This document shows, piece by piece, positions 54,567 to 63,781 of a stretch of 64,000 nt of DNA (its first letter is position 1; the number at the start of each line of letters is the position of its first letter). Made by a program: the position numbers and the translations under genes. Source of the stretch: Alteromonas sp. a30 (lineage in GTDB: Bacteria > Pseudomonadota > Gammaproteobacteria > Enterobacterales > Alteromonadaceae); the NCBI RefSeq assembly GCF_026788005.1, contig NZ_JABEPE010000002.1, forward strand, positions 248,001-312,000, written 5' to 3'. A model generated the notes under the pieces. That model worked only from the letters and a program-made list of their open reading frames with translations, did not search any database and was not told the origin of the DNA.

Positions 54567-55769
54567 ATGTCCAGAGTACTGATTATCGGCGCTGGCGGCG
54601 TGAGCACAGTAACAGTGAAAAAATGTGCCCGTTCACCTGAACTTTTTGATGAAATTTACTTAGCTAGTCGCACACTTTCTAAGTGTGAAGCATTACAAGA
54701 AGCGTGTGGAAAAGATCGCATTAAAGGCGTATTTGCCGTTGATGCCGACGATGCAACACAAGTTGCTGAACTTATTCGCAAAGTAGAGCCTAAGCTAGTA
54801 ATTAACTTAGCTCTTCCTTACCAAGACTTACCGATTATGGATGCGTGCTTGGAAACCGGCGTAGATTATCTAGATACAGCCAATTATGAACCGAAAGACG
54901 AAGCTAAATTCGAATATTCTTGGCAGTGGGCTTATCAAGAGCGTTTTGAAAAAGCAGGCATTATGGCATTGCTCGGCAGTGGCTTTGATCCGGGTGTAAC
55001 CAATGTTTATACCGCTTATGCTGCAAAACACTACTTCGACGAAATTCACTATTTGGATATTGTTGATTGTAACGGCGGCGATCACGGCCAAGCCTTTGCA
55101 ACCAACTTCAATCCTGAAATCAACATCCGTGAAATTACCCAACGCGGTCGTTATTTCGAAAATGGCGAGTGGAAAGAAACCGATCCATTAAGCGTTCGCG
55201 AAGATTTGGACTACAAAAACATCGGTGTCCGTGCGTCTTACTTAATGTTCCACGAAGAATTGGAATCCATTGTTAAGCACTTCCCAACGCTAAAACGCGC
55301 CCGCTTCTGGATGACTTTCGGTGAAGCTTACTTAACGCACTTACGTGTATTAGAAGGCATTGGCATGACATCCATTGAACCGGTTGAATTCCAAGGTCAG
55401 AAAATCGTGCCACTAGAGTTCTTGAAAGCCGTGTTACCTAATCCGGGTTCTTTAGCAGAAGGCTACACAGGCCAAACCTGTATTGGTACTTACATTACAG
55501 GAATCAAAGATGGCCAAGAAAAAACCATCTTTATATACAACAACTGTGAACACGCGGTTTGTAACGAAGAAGTAGGCGCGCAAGCCGTTTCTTATACAAC
55601 AGGTGTACCTGCCATGATTGGTGCGACCATGATGTTACAAGGTAAGTGGCATAAACCGGGCGTTTGGAACATGGAACAATTCGATCCTGATCCATTCATG
55701 GAAATGCTTAATGAACACGGCTTGCCTTGGCATGTGATTGAATGCGACGAAAGTCCATTTAAAAAGTAA
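54567..55769 (+). CDS. Carboxynorspermidine/carboxyspermidine dehydrogenase (saccharopine dehydrogenase-like)
   Basis: A 400-residue enzyme of the saccharopine dehydrogenase family. It begins with a Rossmann motif VLIIGAGGVSTVTVKKC. The partner gene nspC lies 32 bases downstream, so it most likely joins aspartate semialdehyde to putrescine or diaminopropane to give carboxyspermidine or carboxynorspermidine, the alternative spermidine route that needs no decarboxylated SAM. The ATG at 54567 with GAGGAAG just upstream is preferred over an ATG 22 codons earlier. Its leader contains the inverted repeat at 54401-54473. Confidence 0.9.
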   Translation: MSRVLIIGAGGVSTVTVKKCARSPELFDEIYLASRTLSKCEALQEACGKDRIKGVFAVDADDATQVAELIRKVEPKLVINLALPYQDLPIMDACLETGVDYLDTANYEPKDEAKFEYSWQWAYQERFEKAGIMALLGSGFDPGVTNVYTAYAAKHYFDEIHYLDIVDCNGGDHGQAFATNFNPEINIREITQRGRYFENGEWKETDPLSVREDLDYKNIGVRASYLMFHEELESIVKHFPTLKRARFWMTFGEAYLTHLRVLEGIGMTSIEPVEFQGQKIVPLEFLKAVLPNPGSLAEGYTGQTCIGTYITGIKDGQEKTIFIYNNCEHAVCNEEVGAQAVSYTTGVPAMIGATMMLQGKWHKPGVWNMEQFDPDPFMEMLNEHGLPWHVIECDESPFKK

Positions 55770-55801
55770 CTTAAAAATTTAAGCGGAGAATAAGCAGCAA
55801 T

Positions 55802-56974
55802 ATGAGCCAATATCAGGGAAAAGCCCCAGCTATTTTTTACGGCAACGACATACCTTCGCCCTGTTACGTGTGCGAAGAGTCTCGTTTGCAGGCCAATCTT
55901 GAACTGATGAAAAAAGTGCAAGAGGCGTCTGGTGCCAAAATCATTCTGGCATTAAAAGGCTTTTCGATGTGGTCGACATTTGATCTTGTTAAACAATATC
56001 TTCAAGGCGCAACCGCAAGCTCAGTATGGGAAGCCAAGCTCGCTCGAGAAGAAATTAACCAAGAAGTTCACGCTTATTCTCCAGCTTATAAGCAAAAAGA
56101 AATCGACGAGTTAGTTGAGCTAGTCGACCATATTTCCTTCAATAGCTTGAATCAATGGCAGCACTATCAGCAGCAAGTTGCTAACAAAGGGGTCTCAATG
56201 GGATTACGCGTTAATCCTGAACACCAAGAAGCAGACACCGAATTATATGATCCCAGCGCACCAGGCTCTCGCCTTGGTGTACGAGCAGCAGAACTCGAAG
56301 CATGGGAAACGCAAGGCAATAGCTTTGATGGCATTGACGGGTTCCATATTCACAACCTTTGTGAATGCGATTCATTCGCTACAGAGCGCACTATCAAAGC
56401 TGTTGAAGCCAAATTCGCTAAATGGTTGCCACAATTGAAGTGGATCAACTTAGGCGGCGGACATTTAATGACACGAGAAGGTTATGATGTTGATCATCTT
56501 ATCCAAACCTTAAAAACCTTCCGTGAAAAATACGATATTGAACTTATTCTTGAACCGGGTTCAGCGGTTGCATGGCAAACAGGGCCGCTAGTTGCCGAAG
56601 TCATCGACATTGTGGAAAACCAAGGGCAAATTGCCATTTTAGATATTTCCGCTACCGCGCATATGCCCGATGTACTTGAAATGCCGTATCGTCCAACCAT
56701 TACTGACGCAGAAGAAGCTAACGAAAAAGCCTTCACTTACAAGCTAGGTGGTAACTCTTGTTTAGCTGGCGATGTGATTGGCGAGTACAGTTTTGATCAA
56801 GCCCTACAAGTTGGTGATCGTGTAATTTTTGAAGACATGGTCCATTACACCATGGTAAAAACAACTTTCTTCAATGGCGTACAACATCCCGATATTGGCA
56901 TACTAAAGAAAGACGGGCGTTTTGAGTTAGTGCGTCATTTCACCTACGAAGACTTTAAAAATAGATTGTCTTAG
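55802..56974 (+). CDS. nspC: Carboxynorspermidine decarboxylase
   Basis: PLP-dependent decarboxylase of the alanine-racemase fold, 390 residues, converting carboxynorspermidine or carboxyspermidine to norspermidine or spermidine. The cofactor lysine lies in ILALKGFSMW; HIHNLCE, INLGGGH and EPGSAV are the PLP and substrate contacts; the C-terminal cysteine region is NSCLAGDVIGEYSF. Same operon as the preceding dehydrogenase. GGAG precedes the ATG. Followed closely by mtnN, linking polyamine synthesis to nucleoside recycling. Confidence 0.95.
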   Translation: MSQYQGKAPAIFYGNDIPSPCYVCEESRLQANLELMKKVQEASGAKIILALKGFSMWSTFDLVKQYLQGATASSVWEAKLAREEINQEVHAYSPAYKQKEIDELVELVDHISFNSLNQWQHYQQQVANKGVSMGLRVNPEHQEADTELYDPSAPGSRLGVRAAELEAWETQGNSFDGIDGFHIHNLCECDSFATERTIKAVEAKFAKWLPQLKWINLGGGHLMTREGYDVDHLIQTLKTFREKYDIELILEPGSAVAWQTGPLVAEVIDIVENQGQIAILDISATAHMPDVLEMPYRPTITDAEEANEKAFTYKLGGNSCLAGDVIGEYSFDQALQVGDRVIFEDMVHYTMVKTTFFNGVQHPDIGILKKDGRFELVRHFTYEDFKNRLS

Positions 56975-57001
56975 TATCCGACCTAAAGGGGAAAACAGAG
57001 T

Positions 57002-57709
57002 TTGAAAGTTGGCATTTTAGGTGCGCTTGAGCAAGAAATAGCACTTTTGCAAGCGCAAATGGATAACAAAAATACATTTCAACATGGGCAACTACATTTC
57101 ATTACTGGCACATTGCATGGGGTCGACATCGTGTTGGTCCGTTGCGGTGTTGGCAAAGTAGCGGCCGCCATTGCGGCTTCCTCGCTGATTCAGTGCTATG
57201 CCCCCGACTATGTCGTCAATACGGGCTCTGCTGGCGGGTTCGACACCGAATTGAACATTGGTGATGTCGTAGTAGCAAATGAAGTCATGCATCATGATGT
57301 CGACGTTACCCACTTTGGGTTTGAACCGGGACAGGTGTTTGACATGCCAGCCCGCTATGTCAGTGACAACCGATTAATCAAGGCTGCGACGAAGGCAGCC
57401 GCCAACCTCACTCACCTCACCACAAAACAAGGGCTAATTTGCAGCGGAGATGCCTTTATCGGTTGCGACGATGCTGCGGCGAAGTTAAGAAACACCTTTC
57501 CAGACATGAGCGCAGTTGAAATGGAAGGCGCTGCCATTGGGCAGGCTTGTTACACATTGAACACCCCATTCGTGGTGATTCGCTCGCTATCCGATATTGC
57601 AGGAAAAACCTCTACCATTTCATTTCAAACATACCTTGAAAAAGCAGGTGAAATATCAGCCCAAATCGTGTTAGGAATGATTGAAAACCTTATCGAAGAA
57701 AACACCTAA
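57002..57709 (+). CDS. mtnN: 5'-methylthioadenosine/S-adenosylhomocysteine nucleosidase
   Basis: Hydrolyses adenine from MTA, SAH and 5'-deoxyadenosine. 235 residues, usual length. Start MKVGILGALEQEIALL with a TTG codon and the ATP-free nucleoside fold: NTGSAGG, SGDAFI and VEMEGAAIGQ with the catalytic glutamate and SLSD with the aspartate. It is 27 bases after nspC and 3 bases before the CobD-like gene. Confidence 0.95.
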   Translation: MKVGILGALEQEIALLQAQMDNKNTFQHGQLHFITGTLHGVDIVLVRCGVGKVAAAIAASSLIQCYAPDYVVNTGSAGGFDTELNIGDVVVANEVMHHDVDVTHFGFEPGQVFDMPARYVSDNRLIKAATKAAANLTHLTTKQGLICSGDAFIGCDDAAAKLRNTFPDMSAVEMEGAAIGQACYTLNTPFVVIRSLSDIAGKTSTISFQTYLEKAGEISAQIVLGMIENLIEENT

Positions 57710-57712
57710 ATT

Positions 57713-58672
57713 GTGACAGACGAACTCAATCAAATTGCCAATATTCCTCTACTTTCCATCGCCACTATGGTGGTGGTGATGTTATTGGAGAAAGTCATTC
57801 CTTGGTCAGCCAGAAGCCATCCACTGACGTTATTGAACAGCATGGCGAAAACCATGGCGCTTAAAGTTCATAAAGATAAAAGCAACTCACCCGCCCAACA
57901 AAAAATATCAGGGGCGCTTGCCATCGTGGTACTTAGCGTTCCCGTTGTTTTCATCGTAGCTATTGTTTTGTTTTTTGCCGAGTTCACCTTCTTTTTTGAT
58001 GGGCTGCTGTTACTCATTGCGTTGCGTTTTCAGCCTGTTGTTGAAGGCAGTAAAAAGATCCAACAGGCGCTGGAAAAGCGTAAAAAAGCACTTGCGAGAT
58101 ATGAGTTATCCCGTTGGACACTAAGAGAAACAGAATCTTTATCTGAAATGGGCATTTGTAAGGCCACCATCGAAACGTTACTGTTACGTTTCGGCTATCA
58201 ATACATGAGTGTGATTTTTTGGTACTTGATTGGCGGCGGCATCGCAGCGCTGATATACCGATTCATTTATGAAATGTCTCAAACATGGAATATTAAAAAC
58301 CCGCACTACAAACATTTTGGCCGCCCCGTATCTTGGGTTAGTTTTATTTTAAACTGGGTTCCAGTGAGATTAACTGGCGTTTTGTTTATTGTTGCCGTTA
58401 ACTTGAGCAAAGCAATTCAAGCAGTTCGCCGTCAAAATGGCGTTGCATCAGGGCATACTCTACTTTTAACCCTATTTGGTGGAGCACTAGATATACAATT
58501 GGGTGGCCCTGCTTACTACAATAAGTGTAAAATAAGATTACCCAAGTGTGGTGGAAATAAGGCACCTGATTCAGGTGACATTAGCCGCGCTAGATTAGGC
58601 ATACTTCAGTCTTTGGCTGTGTTTTTGGCTATGCTGGCTTTGGTCTCAGCGGGCTTGTACAGTGTCAGGTAG
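57713..58672 (+). CDS. CobD/CbiB-family membrane protein
   Basis: A 319-residue integral membrane protein of the CobD/CbiB (AmpE-related) superfamily. Membrane segments are at about 10-27, 62-85, 86-105, 155-175, 203-225 and the C-terminal 295-315. FILNWVPVRLTGVLF is shared by CbiB and AmpE proteins; ATIETLLLRFGYQYMS matches the CbiB helical region. CbiB makes adenosylcobinamide phosphate, but no other cobalamin gene is nearby. Start is a GTG three bases after the mtnN stop. The assignment to CobD activity is uncertain. Confidence 0.7.
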   Translation: MTDELNQIANIPLLSIATMVVVMLLEKVIPWSARSHPLTLLNSMAKTMALKVHKDKSNSPAQQKISGALAIVVLSVPVVFIVAIVLFFAEFTFFFDGLLLLIALRFQPVVEGSKKIQQALEKRKKALARYELSRWTLRETESLSEMGICKATIETLLLRFGYQYMSVIFWYLIGGGIAALIYRFIYEMSQTWNIKNPHYKHFGRPVSWVSFILNWVPVRLTGVLFIVAVNLSKAIQAVRRQNGVASGHTLLLTLFGGALDIQLGGPAYYNKCKIRLPKCGGNKAPDSGDISRARLGILQSLAVFLAMLALVSAGLYSVR

Positions 58673-58717
58673 AAGTAATGAATTCACACAAAATAACTTT
58701 GTCAGACAGGATTAACG

Positions 58718-60106
58718 ATGACGACAGCAAATATGATCAAAGACGGTGACTACAAAGTTGCTGATATTTCCCTCGCAGAATGGGGCCGTAAAGAATTAAC
58801 AATTGCAGAAAGCGAAATGCCTGCATTAATGGCGATTCGTGAAAAATACCGTGCAGAACAGCCACTAGCGGGCGCTAAAATCCTCGGCTGTATTCACATG
58901 ACAATTCAAACGGGTGTTCTTATTGAAACACTCATCGCTCTTGGAGCAGAAGTACGTTGGTCTTCATGTAACATCTTCTCTACTCAAGATCACGCAGCAG
59001 CAGCGATTGCCGCCGCTGGTGTACCGGTTTTCGCATGGAAAGGCGAAACAGACGAAGAATACGATTGGTGTATTGAACAAACCATCAAAAAAGATGGCAA
59101 AGTTTGGGATGCCAACATGGTACTTGACGATGGCGGCGACTTAACGGCAATGCTTCACGATCAATACCCTGAAGTGCTAGCAAATGTTCACGGAATCACC
59201 GAAGAAACCACTACCGGTGTTCACCGCCTAGTTGAAATGCTTGAAGCAGGCAAATTGAAAGTGCCAGCTATCAACGTCAACGACTCTGTGACTAAGTCTA
59301 AAAACGACAACAAATACGGTTGCCGCCACAGCTTAAACGACGCAATTAAGCGTGGTACTGACCACCTTCTTTCTGGTAAAAAAGCGTTGGTTATCGGTTA
59401 CGGCGACGTAGGTAAAGGTTCTGCGGCATCGCTTCGTCAAGAAGGCATGATTGTACGCGTAACAGAAATCGACCCAATCTGCGCCATGCAAGCTTGCATG
59501 GACGGCTTCGAAGTGGTTTCCCCGTACAACGATGGTGTAAACACAGGCAAAGCAGACGACATCAACTTAGCACTGATGCAAAGCACTGACCTCATTGTTA
59601 CGACTACAGGTAACGTTAACGTGTGCGATTCTGCCATGCTTAGCACGATTAAGTCAGGGGCTGTTGTTTGTAACATCGGTCACTTCGATAACGAAATCGA
59701 CACAGCTTTCATGCGTGAAAACTGGCGTTGGGACGAAGTTAAACCACAAGTTCACAAAATTTATCGTAGTGATGACGAAAACGACAACATCATCTTGTTG
59801 TCTGAAGGTCGCTTGGTTAACTTAGGGAACGCTACAGGCCACCCTTCACGTATTATGGATGGTTCATTCTCCAACCAAGTATTAGCGCAAATTCACTTGT
59901 ACAAGCAAGCGTTTGCTAACATGAACGATGCAGATAAAGCTAACGCAATGCGTGTTGAAGTGCTTCCTAAGAAGTTAGACGAAGAAGTGGCAGCCTACAT
60001 GGTTCAAGGCTTCGACGGTGTTATTACTAAGCTAACAACACAACAAGCGGATTACATCCACGTTCCTGTTGAAGGCCCCTATAAAACAGAAAGCTACAAA
60101 TACTAA
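58718..60106 (+). CDS. ahcY: Adenosylhomocysteinase
   Basis: NAD-dependent enzyme that reversibly splits S-adenosylhomocysteine to adenosine and homocysteine. 462 residues. Visible are [55 protein letters not shown] (NAD Rossmann motif) and GHFDNEID, with the C-terminal YKTESYKY-like KTESYKY that reaches the neighbouring subunit. AGGA precedes the ATG. It lies 45 bases after the CobD-like gene, so mtnN and ahcY, which act on the same compound by different routes, share one locus. Ended by a strong terminator. Confidence 0.97.
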   Translation: MTTANMIKDGDYKVADISLAEWGRKELTIAESEMPALMAIREKYRAEQPLAGAKILGCIHMTIQTGVLIETLIALGAEVRWSSCNIFSTQDHAAAAIAAAGVPVFAWKGETDEEYDWCIEQTIKKDGKVWDANMVLDDGGDLTAMLHDQYPEVLANVHGITEETTTGVHRLVEMLEAGKLKVPAINVNDSVTKSKNDNKYGCRHSLNDAIKRGTDHLLSGKKALVIGYGDVGKGSAASLRQEGMIVRVTEIDPICAMQACMDGFEVVSPYNDGVNTGKADDINLALMQSTDLIVTTTGNVNVCDSAMLSTIKSGAVVCNIGHFDNEIDTAFMRENWRWDEVKPQVHKIYRSDDENDNIILLSEGRLVNLGNATGHPSRIMDGSFSNQVLAQIHLYKQAFANMNDADKANAMRVEVLPKKLDEEVAAYMVQGFDGVITKLTTQQADYIHVPVEGPYKTESYKY

Positions 60107-60135
60107 GTTTTTTGTTCACTTAGAAGTTATTTACC

Positions 60136-60161
60136 AAAAAGCGCCACCTCGGCGCTTTTTT
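60136..60161 (+). terminator. Terminator after ahcY
   Basis: AAAAAGCGCC (60136-60145) pairs with GGCGCTTTTT (60151-60160), five-base loop, ending in a T-run. Confidence 0.95.
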
Positions 60162-60385
60162 ATTTTTAGCGCCTTCACGTTTTACCATCTTTTTTATTTA
60201 AAATTCACCTTTATCGCTTAAAGGCACCGTAAATAAAAAAATTTATTTACCATTAAAATTCAAACAGTTAGTTAATTTGGGTAAATTTTTATTCTCTAGA
60301 ATACTTTCCTTATTCCCAATTGGGTGTTTACTCTAATTCAGGATTGTGAGAAATCTTTTGACAACGAACATCAGTAATTAACGTT

Positions 60386-60820
60386 ATGAATTTATTTCAA
60401 CTTACTTATATGAGTCAGTCTGAATTGCACCCGCTTGGGTTGCATGAAGAACTCGAAATCATTCAAAAAGCGGCTTCCGAGCTTAATAGAGAAAAACAAA
60501 TTTCAGGTATTTTAGTTTATCGGAATGGCTTTTTTTTACAGCGCATTGAAGGAAACCGAAAAGCGGTCATCTACCTTGCAGAGAGTATTGCCAAAGATCG
60601 TCGCCACAAACATTTTAAAATACTAGAGCAAGGGCCTATTCAAAGACGCATGTTCGATGATTGGAGTGAGTTGCAATTACTCAGCACCAAAAAAGAAACC
60701 GCCGCTCTAGCGCCGTTATTCAACGTAATTGAAAAGCAGAGTCAAACCAGCGATTTCTTACGTATTAATGCCACTGAGGCTTTAGCATGTATGAAATCTC
60801 AATGGAGTCACGTTGCCTAA
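60386..60820 (+). CDS. Stand-alone BLUF blue-light photoreceptor
   Basis: A 144-residue BLUF domain protein, binding FAD and sensing blue light. The key residues are in place: Y8 in LTYMS, N34 in SELNREKQISG, Q52 in FFLQRIEG, with the usual spacing; a tryptophan (W93) lies near the position of the conserved Trp/Met switch. There is no attached EAL, GGDEF or cyclase domain, so it must act through a partner protein. The last 45 residues may be the partner-binding helices. It is convergent with the thioesterase gene; no partner is obvious next door. Confidence 0.9.
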   Translation: MNLFQLTYMSQSELHPLGLHEELEIIQKAASELNREKQISGILVYRNGFFLQRIEGNRKAVIYLAESIAKDRRHKHFKILEQGPIQRRMFDDWSELQLLSTKKETAALAPLFNVIEKQSQTSDFLRINATEALACMKSQWSHVA

Positions 60821-60838
60821 CCTCAATACTTCACCCGT

Positions 60839-61642
60839 TTAATCAAATACAGCGACGGTTTGACGGCTCACCGCCACAAGCTCACCTTGTGCATTCCAAA
60901 AATTTGCTTCCTCTTGAATATAGCCATCACCTGCGGTTTGCGCCTCCGCTTGATACGCAAACCAATCCGCAGGCTCAATACTTTTATGAGGATGCAAAAA
61001 ATCAACATACCAACTCAAAGAACTTGCAGGCGCAGGCCAACGTAAATTTTGCAACATCGTCGGCGGCCACGCATCTATCATGGCTAACGTATGAGCATCA
61101 GTAATCTTGTCTGGCGCTTCTTTAAACTTCACCCAACCATGCACAGCTACGTCTTTACGCCCTGTAAAAGGGAGTCCCTTCTCAATAGCCAGTTCAAAGT
61201 GACGAAGAAACTTAGGCACTACTTTAGGTATTTGAGGAATAAACTTTGGTTTTTTAGGAATTTGCATTTCATGACGTTCCGTCACCGGTAGCGTTAATTT
61301 TGAAGAACGTCCAAAGCCGTAACAAGCCTGAATAATCAAACAGACTTTGTCATCTTGCATAATTCGGCCACCAGTGTGAGTCACATTGCGACCTTCTCTG
61401 AGTTTTTCCACCTGAATCGTAAAAGGCTTTTCTAAATGAATGGGACCAACGAAGTTCACCGCAATAGATCGCATCACCCTGCCATCATGAATAAGCTTAT
61501 TCATTGCAGCCGCCACCAAGCCAGTAGAGGCTCCACCGAATGCGGTGCGCCCTTGCGCCCAATCTTTTGGGATGCCGGGAATAACAATCTTTTCAGGGTT
61601 TTCTGCTACTTTCACCCACTGAAGCATGTCATCAAAGTTCAT
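60839..61642 (-). CDS. Acyl-CoA thioesterase (TesB-like double hotdog)
   Basis: A 267-residue double-hotdog thioesterase. The N-terminal hotdog contains WAQGRTAFGGASTGLVAAAM with the catalytic-type acid and glycine loop; the C-terminal one contains MIDAWPPTML and SWYVDFLHP. It hydrolyses acyl-CoA to free acid. The acyl chain length cannot be told. Convergent with the BLUF gene (18 bases between stops). Could work with the acyl-CoA ligase at 10068 in a fatty or short-acid cycle, but they are far apart. Confidence 0.85.
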   Translation of the reverse strand: MNFDDMLQWVKVAENPEKIVIPGIPKDWAQGRTAFGGASTGLVAAAMNKLIHDGRVMRSIAVNFVGPIHLEKPFTIQVEKLREGRNVTHTGGRIMQDDKVCLIIQACYGFGRSSKLTLPVTERHEMQIPKKPKFIPQIPKVVPKFLRHFELAIEKGLPFTGRKDVAVHGWVKFKEAPDKITDAHTLAMIDAWPPTMLQNLRWPAPASSLSWYVDFLHPHKSIEPADWFAYQAEAQTAGDGYIQEEANFWNAQGELVAVSRQTVAVFD

Positions 61643-61833
61643 AAATAGTGCTCACTGAATACTGGTCCGATGTGTAAGAATAGCGATTATTAACCACTCT
61701 GGTGAAAATGTGCAACTATTGCGTCACTCCTTCGCCGCTTTTATACTCAGCCACTTTTTGCCAGCACAACGGTTTTAAAGCCAGCCTTTGGATGCATTTG
61801 TTGAACTGGCAAGCCTAAACAACGGAGGGGATA

Positions 61834-62412
61834 ATGACGTCCTACACCAAAGAAGACGTAATTTATAAAGCCTATCAACCCGAGGATTTTGCCGCCGTTA
61901 TTGCCTTGGGCAATCATGTGCACGGAGATAACTATTTAGACGATAAACAAGTTCAGTATCTCTTTGATGCTGGTCACAAAAATGGTATCAATGCCAGTCT
62001 AGTCGCCTATTTAGGCGATAAACTAGTAGGCTTTCGTTTAACCCAAGCTGCGGAACAATGGACCATTGATGAATGGTGCTCACCAGATCTCTGGGGCTTC
62101 CCCATTAGCGATGTGTGTTACTTCAAATGCAACACAGTAGATGAAACTTATCGTGGTTTAGGTATTGGTTCGGCGCTACTCAAGCGTTCAATCGAACAGG
62201 CAAAACTGCAAGGCGCGAAAGCCGGGTTAGCCCATATTTGGCGTGCGAGTCCCGGCAATAGTGCGTTTAAATACTTCTCGAAATGTGGTGGCGAATTGGT
62301 TAAAGACCACCCAAATCGTTGGCAAGGTTGGTTTGATTCTCATGGCTACATGTGCCCCGTTTGCGGCGAGTTTTGCACCTGTACCGCCGCTGAAATGATG
62401 ATCAAGTTTTAA
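61834..62412 (+). CDS. GNAT acetyltransferase with cysteine-rich C-terminus
   Basis: A 192-residue GNAT-fold acyltransferase. The acetyl-CoA pyrophosphate loop is YRGLGIGSALL at about residues 108-118. The C-terminal tail YMCPVCGEFCTCTAAEMM has four cysteines in a CxxC-x3-CxC pattern, suggesting a small metal-binding knuckle not part of the core fold. Strong ribosome site GGAGG before the ATG. It ends 3 bases before the FAD oxidoreductase gene, so they are co-translated and probably act on the same amine or amino acid. Confidence 0.85.
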   Translation: MTSYTKEDVIYKAYQPEDFAAVIALGNHVHGDNYLDDKQVQYLFDAGHKNGINASLVAYLGDKLVGFRLTQAAEQWTIDEWCSPDLWGFPISDVCYFKCNTVDETYRGLGIGSALLKRSIEQAKLQGAKAGLAHIWRASPGNSAFKYFSKCGGELVKDHPNRWQGWFDSHGYMCPVCGEFCTCTAAEMMIKF

Positions 62413-62415
62413 GAT

Positions 62416-63768
62416 ATGTACGATCCACTTGCCCATCCCCAATTAAGCCCAAATCAACCCTACCCAGAAAGCTTTTGGGCGTTTAACACTGGGAAGCGCC
62501 TGCACTTTCCACAGCTTGAAGCAACGGTGCAAACCGAAGTTGTTATTATTGGCGCAGGTTTCACTGGGCTTTCTGCGGCAATCGCGTTACGCGAAAAAGG
62601 CGTCGAAACCGCTCTTGTGGAAGCCAACAGCGTTGGCTGGGGATGCGCAGGAAGAAACGCTGGCTTTGCCCTACCCGGCTCGGGTCGCCTTGGTTTTAGC
62701 GCACTAAAAAGCGCTTACGGTAAGAATGCAGCCATAGGCATTATTAGCGAATACTATCAAGCAGTCGATAATCTCAAACACTTTATTGACAGTAACAACC
62801 TGCAAGTCGACTTGGTACAAGGTGGCTATTTAAAAATTGCCAGCAAAGCCAAAGACATCAACTTATTCGAGCAACAACTTAACGATTTACCCAGCACTTA
62901 TGCATCTAAGTTGTCGTTATTGTCGGCTCAAGAGGTTGATACGCACTTTATTGAAACCCACCAACAATTTGGTGGATTATACAATTCCTCTTCCTTTGGG
63001 ATTAATCCATTAAAAATGGCCTTAGCAATGGCCGAACTTGCTCGTGAGAATGGTGCTCATGTTTTTCAGAACTCTCCTGTGCTCAGTTATGAAAAGGCAC
63101 AAAATGCAAGCCACGGAAAAAGGTACGTTGTTACCACTACCAAGGGGAAAATTTACTGCGATCACATCATACTTGCGACTAACGCTTACACGCCGAATAA
63201 ATCATTGCCGGTGTTTTATCGTGCTCAGTTTCCGGTGTTATCCAGCGTACTCGTGACCCACCCTCTGCGCGATGAACAACTCAAATTCGTAAAACAAGCA
63301 GGGCTAATGTGCATGGATACGCGTGCATTGAAATACTATTACCGCTTATTGCCGGGCAACCGAATTTTGTTTGGCGGACGCGGCGCGGTTTGGGGGTATA
63401 ATCACGATAGTCCGTTGATTAAGCGCAAGTTGATTAACGCACTAAAATCCAGTTTCCCCAATTTAGACGATGCCAGAATCGACTATTTTTGGAGCGGTTG
63501 GGTCAGTGTGTCACAAGATGAAATTCCGCATATTGGTAGTTTACCAAGCGATCCTAATATTCACTTTGCCATGGGATATTGCGGCTCAGGGGTGGCTTTC
63601 ACTCACACAGCAGGAAAACGCTTAGCCCAGCTTGTCACCAGTAAAAATGATGTCCCAGAACTTCCCATATACAACACTTTCCCTAAAGACTTTCCATTCG
63701 CGCCGTTTCGTCGCTTGGGGTTATGGGGTTACTATCAATGGCAAAGCCTGATGGATTGGGTGTCGTAA
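62416..63768 (+). CDS. FAD-dependent amine/amino-acid oxidoreductase (DAO family)
   Basis: A 450-residue flavoprotein of the DadA/PuuB-type DAO family. The N-terminal FAD motif is VVIIGAGFTGLSAAIAL (about residues 40-56), with the ribose-binding EAN about 20 residues later; GRNAGFALPGSG is the FAD-linked segment of the gamma-glutamylputrescine oxidase group. C-terminal GYCGSGVAFTHTAGK closes the FAD site. Likely oxidises a polyamine conjugate or D-amino acid. Coupled to the GNAT gene, suggesting acetylation and oxidation of one substrate. Confidence 0.87.
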   Translation: MYDPLAHPQLSPNQPYPESFWAFNTGKRLHFPQLEATVQTEVVIIGAGFTGLSAAIALREKGVETALVEANSVGWGCAGRNAGFALPGSGRLGFSALKSAYGKNAAIGIISEYYQAVDNLKHFIDSNNLQVDLVQGGYLKIASKAKDINLFEQQLNDLPSTYASKLSLLSAQEVDTHFIETHQQFGGLYNSSSFGINPLKMALAMAELARENGAHVFQNSPVLSYEKAQNASHGKRYVVTTTKGKIYCDHIILATNAYTPNKSLPVFYRAQFPVLSSVLVTHPLRDEQLKFVKQAGLMCMDTRALKYYYRLLPGNRILFGGRGAVWGYNHDSPLIKRKLINALKSSFPNLDDARIDYFWSGWVSVSQDEIPHIGSLPSDPNIHFAMGYCGSGVAFTHTAGKRLAQLVTSKNDVPELPIYNTFPKDFPFAPFRRLGLWGYYQWQSLMDWVS

Positions 63769-63781
63769 ACAAATTTGGGCT

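Noticed and set aside
58673-58717. SAH riboswitch in front of ahcY
   Set aside because: Only 45 bases separate the CobD-like gene from ahcY, too short for a known SAH riboswitch, and no fitting stems are seen.
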